Part shown: piece after piece, positions 40,777 to 48,447 of the stretch | Layout: the number at the start of each line of letters is the position of its first letter | Numbering within the stretch: the first letter of the stretch is position 1 | Virus record (IMG/VR): IMGVR_UViG_3300010375_000019 | Location: 1 to 64,000 of that record | Reading direction: 5' to 3' (one strand) | Length of the DNA stretch: 64,000 bases | Source of the DNA: a virus | Notes under the pieces: generated by a model | Told to the model about the DNA's origin: nothing | Database searches by the model: none | The model's input: only the letters and a program-made list of their open reading frames with translations | Translations under genes and position numbers: made by a program

Positions 40777-40930
40777 GATAATTGATAGAACTAGTCCTAA
40801 AATTAAAGGACCAGTTTTAACAGAGATGGGGGATACGAGAGCAATACCAAGAAGCCCTCTCCAAAGCCCCACGATGGGAGGTGAAGAACCAAGAAACAGT
40901 AAAGATATTAATCTGGAAACAATATTATGA
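40721..40930 (+). CDS. Hypothetical protein, 69 aa
   Basis: MKNPKLQFDSKWFVIDAPEI IDRTSPKIKG with a Pro/Ser-rich second half. It overlaps neighbours on both sides by ~50 bases, which is unusual here and may signal another frame disruption. Confidence 0.4.
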   Translation: MKNPKLQFDSKWFVIDAPEIIDRTSPKIKGPVLTEMGDTRAIPRSPLQSPTMGGEEPRNSKDINLETIL

Positions 40931-41075
40931 ACTTATAGATGAAGAAGGCGGATGGAGATACTGGAATCCAGACCCAACAAAGCTGTATGATATACCTAAA
41001 GATTGGAAAGTCGAGATAATAGATAATAGTTTTCATCAAGAAGAAAAAGTAGCCATCCTCATCCCTGAAGAATAG
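40881..41075 (+). CDS. Hypothetical protein, 64 aa
   Basis: MKNQETVKILIWKQYYELID EEGGWRYWNPDPTKLYDIP. The 50-base overlap with the preceding frame makes the true start uncertain (40929 ATGAACTT is in another frame). The core WRYWNPDP..LYD looks like real coding sequence. Confidence 0.45.
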   Translation: MKNQETVKILIWKQYYELIDEEGGWRYWNPDPTKLYDIPKDWKVEIIDNSFHQEEKVAILIPEE

Positions 41076-41120
41076 GTGAAGGAATAGAATAATTCATTTC
41101 TTACTTTTTAAATTAATTTT

Positions 41121-41276
41121 ATGCATAAAGAATTGAACAAAGAAAAGATCGATAAAATAAAAGCTAAGTCTGATAAAGTAAGCAACTATCATAGACAATT
41201 AGATAAATTATTAGGATTGCGTCCTTTGATTTACGATAAAACCGATTTGAATTTTAAAAAATCTAAAAGAAAATAA
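41121..41276 (+). CDS. Short basic protein, 51 aa
   Basis: MHKELNKEKIDKIKAKSDKV SNYHRQLDKLLGLRPLIYD to KKSKRK. More A/T-rich than its neighbours, which hints at recent acquisition. It ends 2 bases before the next start. Confidence 0.5.
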   Translation: MHKELNKEKIDKIKAKSDKVSNYHRQLDKLLGLRPLIYDKTDLNFKKSKRK

Positions 41277-41278
41277 AA

Positions 41279-41401
41279 ATGGAATTATCTAAATTAGAAA
41301 AACAAATATTTAAAGTAATGACAGGATTAGATTACTCTGATGATAATCCCATCATTTTAATTCCTCATATTGAATATGCAAAAACATTAGGCGGGTTTTA
41401 G
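41279..41401 (+). pseudogene. Truncated copy of the 69 aa gene, 40 aa
   Basis: MELSKLEKQIFKVMTGLDYS DDNPIILIPHIEYAKTLGGF then TAG. It aligns with residues 1-40 of the protein at 39366 but lacks the rest. The ~85 bases that follow are GC-rich without a frame. Confidence 0.45.
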
Positions 41402-41486
41402 GGATAAAGTTCCCGACCTGTAGCGTAAGGGGAGGCCGCGTGAGAGCCGCCCAATTTTAAACCCAAAAAACTTTAAACCAAATTTT

Positions 41487-42212
41487 ATGAAAATCACTTT
41501 CAGGATAACCAAAGAACACCTTGACAAAGACAATTTTTACCAAGGGGAACAATCGTTAGAGAATTTTGACGGCAATTTGGAGGCCGATGAATCACTGGGA
41601 TATGTGCGGTTTAAAAAATCATTAATCGTATCTGGGTATATTTCATTCAAGGCAGGTTCGGGCATCAAGGCAGGTGAGGGCATCAAGGCAGGTTCGGGCA
41701 TCGAGGCAGGTGAGGGCATCGAGGCAGGTTCGGGCATCGAGGCAGGTGAGGGCATCGAGGCAGGTTCGGGCATCAAGGCAGGTTCGGGCATCAAGGCAGG
41801 TTCGGGCATCGAGGCAGGTGATGCATCGAGGCAGGTTGGGGCATCAAGGCAGGTTCGGGCATCGAGGCAGGTGAGGGCATCAAGGCAGCTTGGGGCCATC
41901 AAGGCAGCTTAGGGCATCGAGGCAGGTGAGGGCATCGAGGCATCATTTGTTTTTTCGTTCTCATTCTCTATTGAATGCAAAAAAATGATAACCTATAAAC
42001 TTCCGTTTTTGAGGAAATACTATTCCAGAATCCAAGGAATGGAGGAATTTAAGCCCATCATAGAAAACGAAAACAAGTGCTGGGAAAATATCCGATATAA
42101 GCTTAAACCAAAATCAGATTACATACTTTCATTGTCGTGGCATCCGCACATTAAGGCACAAATCAAAATGTTCCTTCAAGTGGAGAAAGAAATAGACGGA
42201 TCAGAACTTTAA
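41487..42212 (+). pseudogene. AG-G-GI hexapeptide-repeat protein, frame broken inside its repeat array
   Basis: N-terminal domain MKITFRITKEHLDKDNFYQG and LIVSGYISF, then AGSGIKAGEGIKAGSGIEAG repeats (left-handed beta-helix-like), and an in-frame C-terminal domain (ASFVFSFSFSIECKKMITYK ... QIKMFLQVEKEIDGSEL to 42212). In the array one base is lost near 41820, one gained near 41897 and TAG stands at 41910 where the repeats have TGG. The first frame therefore stops at 41912 and the 42 kb part (ATG at 41985) is separated. An intact form would be about 240 aa; this architecture occurs in other phages. Confidence 0.65.
41651..41942 (+). repeat. 18-base tandem repeat array
   Basis: About 16 units alternating GGCAGGTTCGGGCATCAA and GGCAGGTGAGGGCATCGA with few differences, coding for the hexapeptide repeats. 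Such arrays change copy number and frame by slippage, and this one shows an indel pair and a nonsense change. Confidence 0.9.
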
Positions 42213-42233
42213 CACTTCAAACCGATAACAAAC

Positions 42234-42404
42234 ATGGATAACAAAATAACAAAATATCAAGTAACATTAGGCGAATCGGAGTCTTTGCGAGCCTTCGCCA
42301 TAATAAGCAAATCAAAACCGCAGCAATTATTTTTGGTGCCTGTCTACATTGCTGGGAGTTTGGTGATTTTAAAAGTTCAAAACAAACTTTTGAAAAACCT
42401 ATAA
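42234..42404 (+). CDS. Short protein, 56 aa
   Basis: MDNKITKYQVTLGESESLRA FAIISKSKPQQLFLVPVYIA to KNL. Hydrophobic C-terminal half. Unknown. Confidence 0.4.
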   Translation: MDNKITKYQVTLGESESLRAFAIISKSKPQQLFLVPVYIAGSLVILKVQNKLLKNL

Positions 42405-42422
42405 AACCGTGATAAAAGTCGA

Positions 42423-42449
42423 GCCAGTAAAACGGCCCGTGGCATTTTG
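42423..42449 (+). repeat. 27-base direct repeat, copy 2
   Basis: Identical to 38202-38228. It ends directly before the ATG of a 35 aa frame (42450), so it may act as a translation or transcription signal, or mark a past recombination point. Confidence 0.75.
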
Positions 42450-42557
42450 ATGACAGAATCACATTTGAAGCAGCTCAACTCCCCGGAACTATTGGAGGCA
42501 ATTTCACCGATTGTTGAATTGGATCCGACCAAAGAATGGATGGATTATGGACATTGA
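42450..42557 (+). CDS. Very short frame, 35 aa
   Basis: MTESHLKQLNSPELLEAISP IVELDPTKEWMDYGH. Overlaps an 18-codon frame (42547-42603) by ATGGACATTGA. Weak evidence. Confidence 0.3.
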   Translation: MTESHLKQLNSPELLEAISPIVELDPTKEWMDYGH

Positions 42558-42606
42558 TAAAATCAGCAGAATAATTTTGAAAGCCAAAGGACAAAACAAC
42601 TGAATT

Positions 42607-42810
42607 ATGACCTACGAACGACTGATAGAGGAATTCAAAAAAGCACGGCAGTCCAAAGGCCTGAGCAGCCAGGATGTGGCAGGCCCCAACAACTGCCAAG
42701 TGTATTCCTTCGAAAAGAAAAAGCGCTTCATTAAGGCGACCACCCTCATGGAATGGCTGGACAAGATGGGGCTGACGTTGAAGATTGTGAAACAGAAAAC
42801 CAAAAAATAA
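42607..42810 (+). CDS. Small helix-turn-helix regulator, 67 aa
   Basis: TYERLIEEFKKARQSKGLSS QDVAG..NNCQVYSFEKKKR FIKATTLMEWLDKMGLTLKI: layout of a minimal Cro/XRE-type domain (helix-turn-helix around residues 18-40). First gene of the recombination operon, 4 bases before recT. It could regulate it. Confidence 0.65.
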   Translation: MTYERLIEEFKKARQSKGLSSQDVAGPNNCQVYSFEKKKRFIKATTLMEWLDKMGLTLKIVKQKTKK

Positions 42811-42814
42811 AATC

Positions 42815-43711
42815 ATGAGCGAAGAAAAAAAGGAAGTGGCACAACTCACACCAGTGCAGACATTCCAAAACCAATTGAAAGGATATGAAGGCAATATCCG
42901 TGACCTGCTGGCCATCCACGGAATGACCGAACGCGAGTTCATGGTGGTAACGTTGAACTCCATCAAAAAAGTACCAAAACTCTTGGAGTGCGATCGCAAG
43001 ACATTGATAGCTGCCATCCTTACGAGTGCGGAACTGGGATTGCCTCCAAACACACCACTAGGACTGTCGTACATACTCCCCTACAACCGCAAGGTCAAAG
43101 TCGGAAACCAATGGACACACGTTCTTGAGGCGCAGTGGCAACCGGGATACCAAGGTCTATTGGAAGTTGTCCTCCGCAATCCCAGAGTGGAAAGCATTGA
43201 CTCAGGCATCGTGTATTCCAATGAGACGTGGGTATTCAACAAAGGACTACGCGATCCTTTCAGCCATACCCCTCTTCCCCCATCGAAACGAGGGGAGCCT
43301 GTAGGTGCTTATGCGATAGCGTGGTTGAAGGATTCCGTCAAGCCAAAGGTTGTGTTCCTTTACAAAGAGGAAATCGACATGTTCAAGAAAATTTCCCAAG
43401 GCGCTAACTCGGAATATTCCCCTTGGAACAGCGATGAGAAAGACCCGGCCAAATGGATGTGGAGGAAGACCTGCATCAAACAGTTGATAAAGGAACTCCC
43501 CAAGACCAAGGAGATGGCACGCGCCTACGTACACGACAACGTTGTGGAAATGGGCGGCAGCCAAACCGTCACCGAGGAAGGCACCGTTGAGGTCATAGAA
43601 AGCGATTTCCAGAAGAACCAGCCAAAGATCGAGCAGAAGGAAGCCAAGGACGCCAACATAGCCTCCACCATACAGGACGGGCTCTTTGACAAAAACAAAA
43701 AAGAGTCATGA
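42815..43711 (+). CDS. recT: RecT-family single-strand annealing protein, 298 aa
   Basis: Anneals complementary single strands. Family signatures: LTPVQTFQNQLKGYEGNIRD, ILTSAELGLPPNTPLGLSYI LPYNRKVK, QWQPGYQGLLEVVLRNPRV, and WMWRKTCIKQLIKELPKTKE near 220. The disordered acidic C-terminus (KNQPKIEQKEAKDAN) may bind SSB-type partners. It works with the YqaJ-type exonuclease at 45087-46157, like lambda Red. ATGA overlap with the next gene. Confidence 0.95.
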   Translation: MSEEKKEVAQLTPVQTFQNQLKGYEGNIRDLLAIHGMTEREFMVVTLNSIKKVPKLLECDRKTLIAAILTSAELGLPPNTPLGLSYILPYNRKVKVGNQWTHVLEAQWQPGYQGLLEVVLRNPRVESIDSGIVYSNETWVFNKGLRDPFSHTPLPPSKRGEPVGAYAIAWLKDSVKPKVVFLYKEEIDMFKKISQGANSEYSPWNSDEKDPAKWMWRKTCIKQLIKELPKTKEMARAYVHDNVVEMGGSQTVTEEGTVEVIESDFQKNQPKIEQKEAKDANIASTIQDGLFDKNKKES

Positions 43712-43941
43712 GGGCTTCGTTATCATATAGGCCAGTTGTTCCACATGCAGGTAAAACCTTAGGCGATGCACTCAAATCTGTGCTTCGTGAAAAGTATGAA
43801 TTGGACAGTGTAAGTCATCTTTTGAGGGAAAGCGACATTCCATATTTGGAAGGATTGAGAGATGCTGGAATTAAAGATGCAAAGGAATTGATCGATTGTA
43901 TTGAACAGCACAAAAAAGTTGAAATATTTTTGAGTTATTAA
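43708..43941 (+). CDS. Small helical protein, 77 aa
   Basis: MRASLSYRPVVPHAGKTLGD ALKSVLREKYELDS, then helices GLRDAGIKDAKELIDCIEQH. Coupled to recT. Unknown. Confidence 0.65.
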   Translation: MRASLSYRPVVPHAGKTLGDALKSVLREKYELDSVSHLLRESDIPYLEGLRDAGIKDAKELIDCIEQHKKVEIFLSY

Positions 43942-44091
43942 ATGACCAAACGCGAAAAACTGATAGTATCCATCATCAAGTTCAACCAAAATGAACTCTA
44001 CGACTGGAAATTGAGCAGCAATAAAGCGGACAACAAAATGAAGGTACTGGCAAAACTCAATGAACGGATCACCAAAACCATAAAAACATAA
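43942..44091 (+). CDS. Short basic protein, 49 aa
   Basis: MTKREKLIVSIIKFNQNELY DWKLSSNKADNKMKV to IKT. Starts one base after the previous stop; helical. Confidence 0.55.
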   Translation: MTKREKLIVSIIKFNQNELYDWKLSSNKADNKMKVLAKLNERITKTIKT

Positions 44092-44095
44092 ACCT

Positions 44096-44284
44096 ATGGA
44101 CATCCTGCAATACCTGGAGGACTTCGATAATGCAGAACTCAACGATTACGATTGGGAGGAACAGATGAGGGAAGCAGTGGACAACTTCAACGCTGAGTTC
44201 AACGCGGCCTTTGATAAGGCGAAGACGATCGCCAGATACAAACGCTGGAAGTACAATTTGAAACACGCAGAGCCAACGAAATGA
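44096..44284 (+). CDS. Small acidic helical protein, 62 aa
   Basis: MDILQYLEDFDNAELNDYDW EEQMREAVDNFNAEF with a basic end (ARYKRWKYNLKHAEPTK). Unknown role in the recombination operon. Confidence 0.6.
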   Translation: MDILQYLEDFDNAELNDYDWEEQMREAVDNFNAEFNAAFDKAKTIARYKRWKYNLKHAEPTK

Positions 44285-44302
44285 CAGCATTGCAAAAGGT
44301 GT

Positions 44303-44695
44303 ATGAAGAGATCGCGATCCGAGAGACCACACGTGTGCTCAGGCTGTGGAACGACCCAGCATTTGAGCCACAGCCATCTCATACCTAGAAGTTATCGCAA
44401 GGATTTGGAGGCAGTGAAAGAGAATATAACATTCCATTGTTTAAGTGTTGGTAAGAAAGGTTGCCACGAGCATTTTGAGGGAATGGGAGCACCGCTACTC
44501 ATGGATTTTCAATCTAACATGGAGATAATCCGAAGGCTGGACGAAACATATTTCCTTAAAAAACTTTTCAAACTGCATCAGTATTGGAATGTAAATGACC
44601 GCTCAAATTCATTCTCTTCTTTTGTGGCGAAAAAAGCATTGAGTCCATTTCTTTCTGAACTTCCAAAAATAAATACCGTGAAACTAAATTCGTGA
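44303..44695 (+). CDS. HNH-type endonuclease, 130 aa
   Basis: VCSGCGTTQHLSHSHLIPRS YRKDLEAVKENITFHCLSVG KKGCHEHFEG: zinc Cys pairs around an HNH core (H-S-H-L, Asn, then CHEHFE). Small HNH proteins next to RecT resemble NinG/Rap-type or packaging-linked nucleases. A 35 aa frame from 44281 overlaps its start; I prefer 44303 for the HNH frame. Confidence 0.75.
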   Translation: MKRSRSERPHVCSGCGTTQHLSHSHLIPRSYRKDLEAVKENITFHCLSVGKKGCHEHFEGMGAPLLMDFQSNMEIIRRLDETYFLKKLFKLHQYWNVNDRSNSFSSFVAKKALSPFLSELPKINTVKLNS

Positions 44696-44698
44696 ACT

Positions 44699-44878
44699 AT
44701 GACAAACAGACGCACTTGGAAGATCAGGGGGTTTCGTGGCATTAAGAATCCTCGTAATTTCAGTTTTGCTTATAAGCTGGATTTTGAGGTACTTGAAAAA
44801 ATTCTTAAAATACAATTCAAAAGGTATATAAAAGGAAAGCAAAATATTGAAGCGTACAAAAAGCAATTAGGTTTATGA
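44699..44878 (+). CDS. Short basic protein, 59 aa
   Basis: MTNRRTWKIRGFRGIKNPRN FSFAYKLDFEVLEKILKIQF. Found by translating the gap; stop overlaps next start by ATGA. Strongly basic, perhaps nucleic-acid binding. Confidence 0.6.
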   Translation: MTNRRTWKIRGFRGIKNPRNFSFAYKLDFEVLEKILKIQFKRYIKGKQNIEAYKKQLGL

Positions 44879-45090
44879 AACCACAAAGAGAAGAAGGTTT
44901 TTATAAAATCAAAGTTACTGAATTTGGTCCGCCTTTTTGGACAATTGGTCTTTACCAGCATTACGGAAAAGATATGGCATGTTGGAGATTTGCCGAAGGT
45001 GACGGTGATGAAATGTCTTCCTCATTCAACGTCCTTGAAATAGATGAAAAAATGATAATGAAAGATCGTATTTACGAAGAGAAATTATGA
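44875..45090 (+). CDS. Hypothetical protein, 71 aa
   Basis: MKPQREEGFYKIKVTEFGPP FWTIGLYQHYGKDMACWRFA. The beta pattern FY.I......WTIG.Y....W is frequent in small Bacteroidota phage proteins. Overlaps the exonuclease start by ATGA. Confidence 0.65.
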   Translation: MKPQREEGFYKIKVTEFGPPFWTIGLYQHYGKDMACWRFAEGDGDEMSSSFNVLEIDEKMIMKDRIYEEKL

Positions 45091-46157
45091 TAAAACAAAT
45101 CAGAATACCTCAACATACACCTCAATGGCACCAATGGCGTTTTGAACATGGCTTTGGCGGAAGCGACATCGCAGCTGTGGTAGCCACCAAATCAAAGACC
45201 ATTGCTGATCTATCGTACACTTCGCCTGTGAAGCAATTCCTTACGTTCATCGGAGAACCGGTCGATCAATTTTCCGGAAACATTGCGTCAGAATCCGGTC
45301 ATTACTTCGAGAATATAATTTTGGAATGGCTCAAATACTATGATCTTGAAGATCACGATCAGCTTGCAATGTTCAGGCGCATCAAGGCAAAAGAAAGACG
45401 GATCAACAAAGTAATCCAGCCTAAAGTGTTCATGGTTAACTCCAAATATCCACATCTTTTTTATTCACCCGATGCGTGGGTTTTCCCTAACCACGGAAAA
45501 GACAAATGGCTCGGGGAATGTAAAAATACGACCTCAATGGAGGCAAATCGCTACCTAGCAAAGGTGAGTCCTGCGTTCTATTTGCAGGTACAACAAGGAT
45601 TAATGATAACCGAACTTCCTTATGCGCTGCTAAACATTTTGATCGATGGCCGCTGGCTGAACGTTATCCGTATAGAACCACATCAACCTACTTGGGACTT
45701 AATTATTGAAGCAAGCACTGAAATGTGGGATAAAATTCAAAGGGCACGCACTATCAAAAAGCAATACTCGTTGCCCAGTTATTTCGGAGTGAACCATGAA
45801 ACACTTACAGAAGAACAACGCAAGGCAGTGGAGATGCTCACTGAACTGGAACCTGACATCACAGGAACAGAAAGCGAACTAGCATTTATACGGGAGATGA
45901 TAAAACCTTCAGAGGTTGACAACCCCATGCAAGGGACAGAAACCCAGAGAACGCTTTGTGAAGAGTACCTTGGATTGGGAGACGAACAAGACCTTCTCGA
46001 GATAGAACGCAAGAAACGTCAGGTATGGCTCATACAGTCGTTGCAAGGATCGAACAAAGCAGAATTCGAGGATGGGACATTTTTTTCTTATAAATCAGAT
46101 ACTCGTGGTTCTCGAAGATTGTATGTTTCACCTAAAATTTTAACATCAATAAAATGA
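45087..46157 (+). CDS. YqaJ/lambda-type recombination exonuclease, 356 aa
   Basis: Probably 5'-3' double-strand exonuclease partner of RecT. QWHQWRFEHGFGGSDIAAVV, GHYFENIILEWL, PDAWVFPNHGKDKWLGECKN (catalytic Asp and E-x-K) and SPAFYLQVQQGLMITELPYA give the PD-(D/E)XK order of the YqaJ family. A ~120-residue C-terminal extension is helical and charged. Overlaps the next gene by ATGA. Confidence 0.9.
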   Translation: MIKQIRIPQHTPQWHQWRFEHGFGGSDIAAVVATKSKTIADLSYTSPVKQFLTFIGEPVDQFSGNIASESGHYFENIILEWLKYYDLEDHDQLAMFRRIKAKERRINKVIQPKVFMVNSKYPHLFYSPDAWVFPNHGKDKWLGECKNTTSMEANRYLAKVSPAFYLQVQQGLMITELPYALLNILIDGRWLNVIRIEPHQPTWDLIIEASTEMWDKIQRARTIKKQYSLPSYFGVNHETLTEEQRKAVEMLTELEPDITGTESELAFIREMIKPSEVDNPMQGTETQRTLCEEYLGLGDEQDLLEIERKKRQVWLIQSLQGSNKAEFEDGTFFSYKSDTRGSRRLYVSPKILTSIK

Positions 46158-46736
46158 AAAAAGGAACTGAAATACTCAATGGGGTGGAAAACCCGATCAC
46201 AATGGAAACGCCTTACATTGTGGACATTGAAATTATAGGCGCGTGCCCCATTATCTTCCACCGCTGGTCATGCGAGGACGTAGCAAACAAAGCATCGGCC
46301 AAAAAAGGTAGTAAGGAAAAGAAATCAGACAACATTGAGGCTTTCATTTATCGCGATCAGGAAGGCCATATCTGCCTTCCAGGTGAGTATCTGCGCATGG
46401 CAATGGTATATGCCGCCAAATTCAAGCAAGACCCACGCAGTCCACGCAAATCGGCATTTGACCTGTTCAAGGCTGGAATAGTGCCTTTGACAGACTTGGC
46501 CAAAATAAATGGAGGTACAAAAAACTGGGATTTTATAGATCAGCGCAATTACAAGAATGCGTCCGGCTTTTTTGAAAGGATGGAGTGCGGAACTGCAATT
46601 GATGGTCAATACGCCTGAGTACATCGACTATCAGTTTTTCAGCGAGGTTCTTTCGATGGCCGGCAGGTTGATCGGGTTGGGCGATTTCAGGCCAACTTAC
46701 GGAAGGTTCGATATTGCAAAATGTAAAATTTTATAA
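46154..46736 (+). pseudogene. Conserved phage gene with a one-base frameshift, about 193 aa if whole
   Basis: The first frame gives METPYIVDIEIIGACPIIFH RWSCEDV ... LPGEYLRMAMVYAAKFKQDP and ends at 46618. From ~46545 the other frame reads AITRMRPAFLKGWSAELQLM, then FFSEVLSMAGRLIGLGDFRP TYGRFDIAKC to a stop at 46734. The RMRPAF..GW and GLGDFRPTYGRF parts are the expected C-terminal half of this phage family, usually next to recombinases. A +1 shift near 46541-46550 explains it. Confidence 0.7.
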
Positions 46737-46842
46737 ATTTTTGCTGAGGAGGGGTGTTGCAAGGTATGGTAGGTGTATGGTTCGGCGGGGCAGTGTCCGG
46801 TGCGGTCTGGAACCTTTCGGTGGAGGTTAACCGAATTTTTTT

Positions 46843-47229
46843 ATGAATCCATTTGAAAAATATTTATCAAAAGAAGATTTGCTTCACAAATCTGTTTTGG
46901 ATTTTGTGAGGTATAAATACCCTCACGCAATAATTGCTCATCCACCCAATGAAGGAAAAAGAACTCCGTTTGAGAGATTCAAAACAAAATGGCTTGGGAT
47001 TTCAAGTGGATTACCTGATTTAATGATATTTTCACCATCGCATAGTTACTTTGGTCTAGCGATAGAAATAAAAGTAAAGCCCAACAAAATGACCGATAGC
47101 CAACTCAAATGGCACGAGAACCTCTTCAACTGTAGATGGCAGTGCGCCTGTGTGTACAACATAGACGAGGCCATGGATGTGATAAACGAATACTTCAACC
47201 CTGCAACTAAAAAATATGGAAATAACTGA
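46843..47229 (+). CDS. VRR-NUC nuclease, 128 aa
   Basis: PD-(D/E)XK-fold nuclease: HPPNEGKRTPFERFKTKWLG, then SGLPDLMIFSPSHSYFGLAI EIKVKPNKMTDSQLKWHENL with the Asp and E-x-K triad. VRR-NUC proteins cut branched DNA, and this one could resolve replication or recombination forks. The 106 bases before it are G-rich (46741-46815) without a frame. Confidence 0.88.
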   Translation: MNPFEKYLSKEDLLHKSVLDFVRYKYPHAIIAHPPNEGKRTPFERFKTKWLGISSGLPDLMIFSPSHSYFGLAIEIKVKPNKMTDSQLKWHENLFNCRWQCACVYNIDEAMDVINEYFNPATKKYGNN

Positions 47230-47611
47230 ATTTAGAATTGGTAACTTAATCAAAGTAAAAGACAAGATTGTTACAATTAATTCATTGAGTGCTGATGGAT
47301 ACAATCATTATGTAGATGATTATGGGCACTTTCCAATTTGTTGCTGGGAAAAAATATCTGAATCATCTCCTATTCTCCTCACTGAGGAATGGTTTTTTAA
47401 ATTTGGGTTTAAGAGACTAAATTATGCTTTAGTTGGTCCAGCTACTGATAGTTATCTTCATCCTGAAGTAAGTATATGGAATCCACCAGGTGATGAAGAA
47501 TTTAGACTTAATGACACTGTTCATTGCCCAATTATTGTATTTGTCCATCAACTTCAAAACCTTTATTTCGCTTTGACAGGACAAGAACTAAAAATAATCG
47601 ATAAACAATAA
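47216..47611 (+). CDS. RIGNL-family protein, long form, 131 aa
   Basis: EITEFRIGNLIKVKDKIVTI ... PILLTEEWFFKFGFKRLN ... FVHQLQNLYFALTGQEL. The end (H.LQNLYFALTG.EL) and the start are hallmarks of a family very common in Bacteroidota phages with unknown function. The 58 aa gene at 33567 is a shortened relative. Overlaps VRR-NUC by 14 bases. Confidence 0.8.
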   Translation: MEITEFRIGNLIKVKDKIVTINSLSADGYNHYVDDYGHFPICCWEKISESSPILLTEEWFFKFGFKRLNYALVGPATDSYLHPEVSIWNPPGDEEFRLNDTVHCPIIVFVHQLQNLYFALTGQELKIIDKQ

Positions 47612-47614
47612 AAA

Positions 47615-47977
47615 ATGGAAACCTCAACAGACATCCGTAAAATCAAATTCATACCCTTGGGCGACCGCGTGCTCATAGAGCCTGATCCAGCTGCGTCCAT
47701 TACCGATACTGGCATCATCATCCCTGAGACAGCAAAGGAACGCCCACAACTTGGAACAATCGTTGCCTGCGGTGAAGGCAAGGACAACGACAACGAAATC
47801 ATCCAAAAACTCAACATGATCCTTGTCAAACTGGACGTGTCGTTCAAGTATTCACCGTTGCACAAGTTTGTTCCTGGTATGCGTGTCCTTTACGGAAGGA
47901 ACGCTGGCAGCGAAATAGACTATGACGGAAGGAAATTGCTGATTATGCGGTTTTCAGACATCGCAGGAATTTTGTAG
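47615..47977 (+). CDS. GroES-like co-chaperonin, 120 aa (copy 3)
   Basis: The most GroES-like of the three: FIPLGDRVLIEPDPAASITD TGIIIPETAKERPQLGTIVA CGEGK, then FVPGMRVLYGRNAGSEIDYD GRKLLIMRFSDIAGIL. All core elements are present (P..DRV...P, mobile loop ending IIIPETA, G.IVA.G.G, G..V.Y....G.EI....., L.M...DI.GI). An extra ~20-residue insertion lies between the two halves. It would act with host GroEL on a phage substrate. Early-type operon, unlike copy 1. Confidence 0.9.
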   Translation: METSTDIRKIKFIPLGDRVLIEPDPAASITDTGIIIPETAKERPQLGTIVACGEGKDNDNEIIQKLNMILVKLDVSFKYSPLHKFVPGMRVLYGRNAGSEIDYDGRKLLIMRFSDIAGIL

Positions 47978-48150
47978 TGAGCAAACGTAAACAAAATATC
48001 GATCTCAAGACCAGAAGCGGACAAATAGATTTTCTTGAGAAATATTCAAAGTTCCTTGAAGAACATGGATACCTTGATACTGATTGGAGAACAGAACTGC
48101 CTTTTGCTATTGATCGTTTTATGGCTACACTCAATAAGAAAACAAAATGA
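47977..48150 (+). CDS. Short protein, 57 aa, GTG start
   Basis: Begins at a GTG that overlaps the GroES-like stop (TAGTG): SKRKQNIDLKTRSGQIDFLE KYSKFLEEHGYLDTDWRTEL. The stop overlaps the next start by ATGA. The couplings at both ends support the unusual start. Confidence 0.6.
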   Translation: MSKRKQNIDLKTRSGQIDFLEKYSKFLEEHGYLDTDWRTELPFAIDRFMATLNKKTK

Positions 48151-48446
48151 AACTGATCCTCAGCCCCAAACACCTTGCAAGGCATCTCTCCAAAATAGAT
48201 TTCCCATTGGAAGGTGTGGCCACTGTCCGATTGGAACCAAAGGACAGGTTGGTAATCACTTCAACCTCAAAACAGGAAATAAAACTGTTGTATCACGCAG
48301 TTATTGAGAAGCCTGAATCAGAAGAAGAAATAAAGCAAATAGTCTGCGCTTGGGACAAACTTCTTGAAGTGGTCAAAACCATGCCCGACAGACCGATCAT
48401 GTTCACCATAGATCACAATAAATTAGAGATGCTTATTCGGTTTTGA
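48147..48446 (+). CDS. Hypothetical protein, 99 aa
   Basis: MKLILSPKHLARHLSKIDFP LEGVATVRLEPKDRLVI, alpha/beta; the end HNKLEMLIRF is like the last strand of an effector-type fold. Unknown. Confidence 0.65.
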   Translation: MKLILSPKHLARHLSKIDFPLEGVATVRLEPKDRLVITSTSKQEIKLLYHAVIEKPESEEEIKQIVCAWDKLLEVVKTMPDRPIMFTIDHNKLEMLIRF

Positions 48447-48447
48447 G

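Noticed and set aside
41910-41912. TAG in place of a Trp codon as a sign of stop-codon reassignment (seen in some crAss-like phages)
   Set aside because: TAG ends other frames normally (41399, 47975) and long genes contain no in-frame TAG, so a nonsense change is simpler.
41651-41942. Regular repeats that could be taken for a CRISPR array
   Set aside because: Units are contiguous 18-mers with no spacers and code for AGxGI peptide repeats.
44281-44388. 35 aa frame with ATGA coupling before the HNH gene
   Set aside because: It overlaps the HNH zinc-finger coding region in another frame; coupling is the only support and the HNH frame is clearly real.
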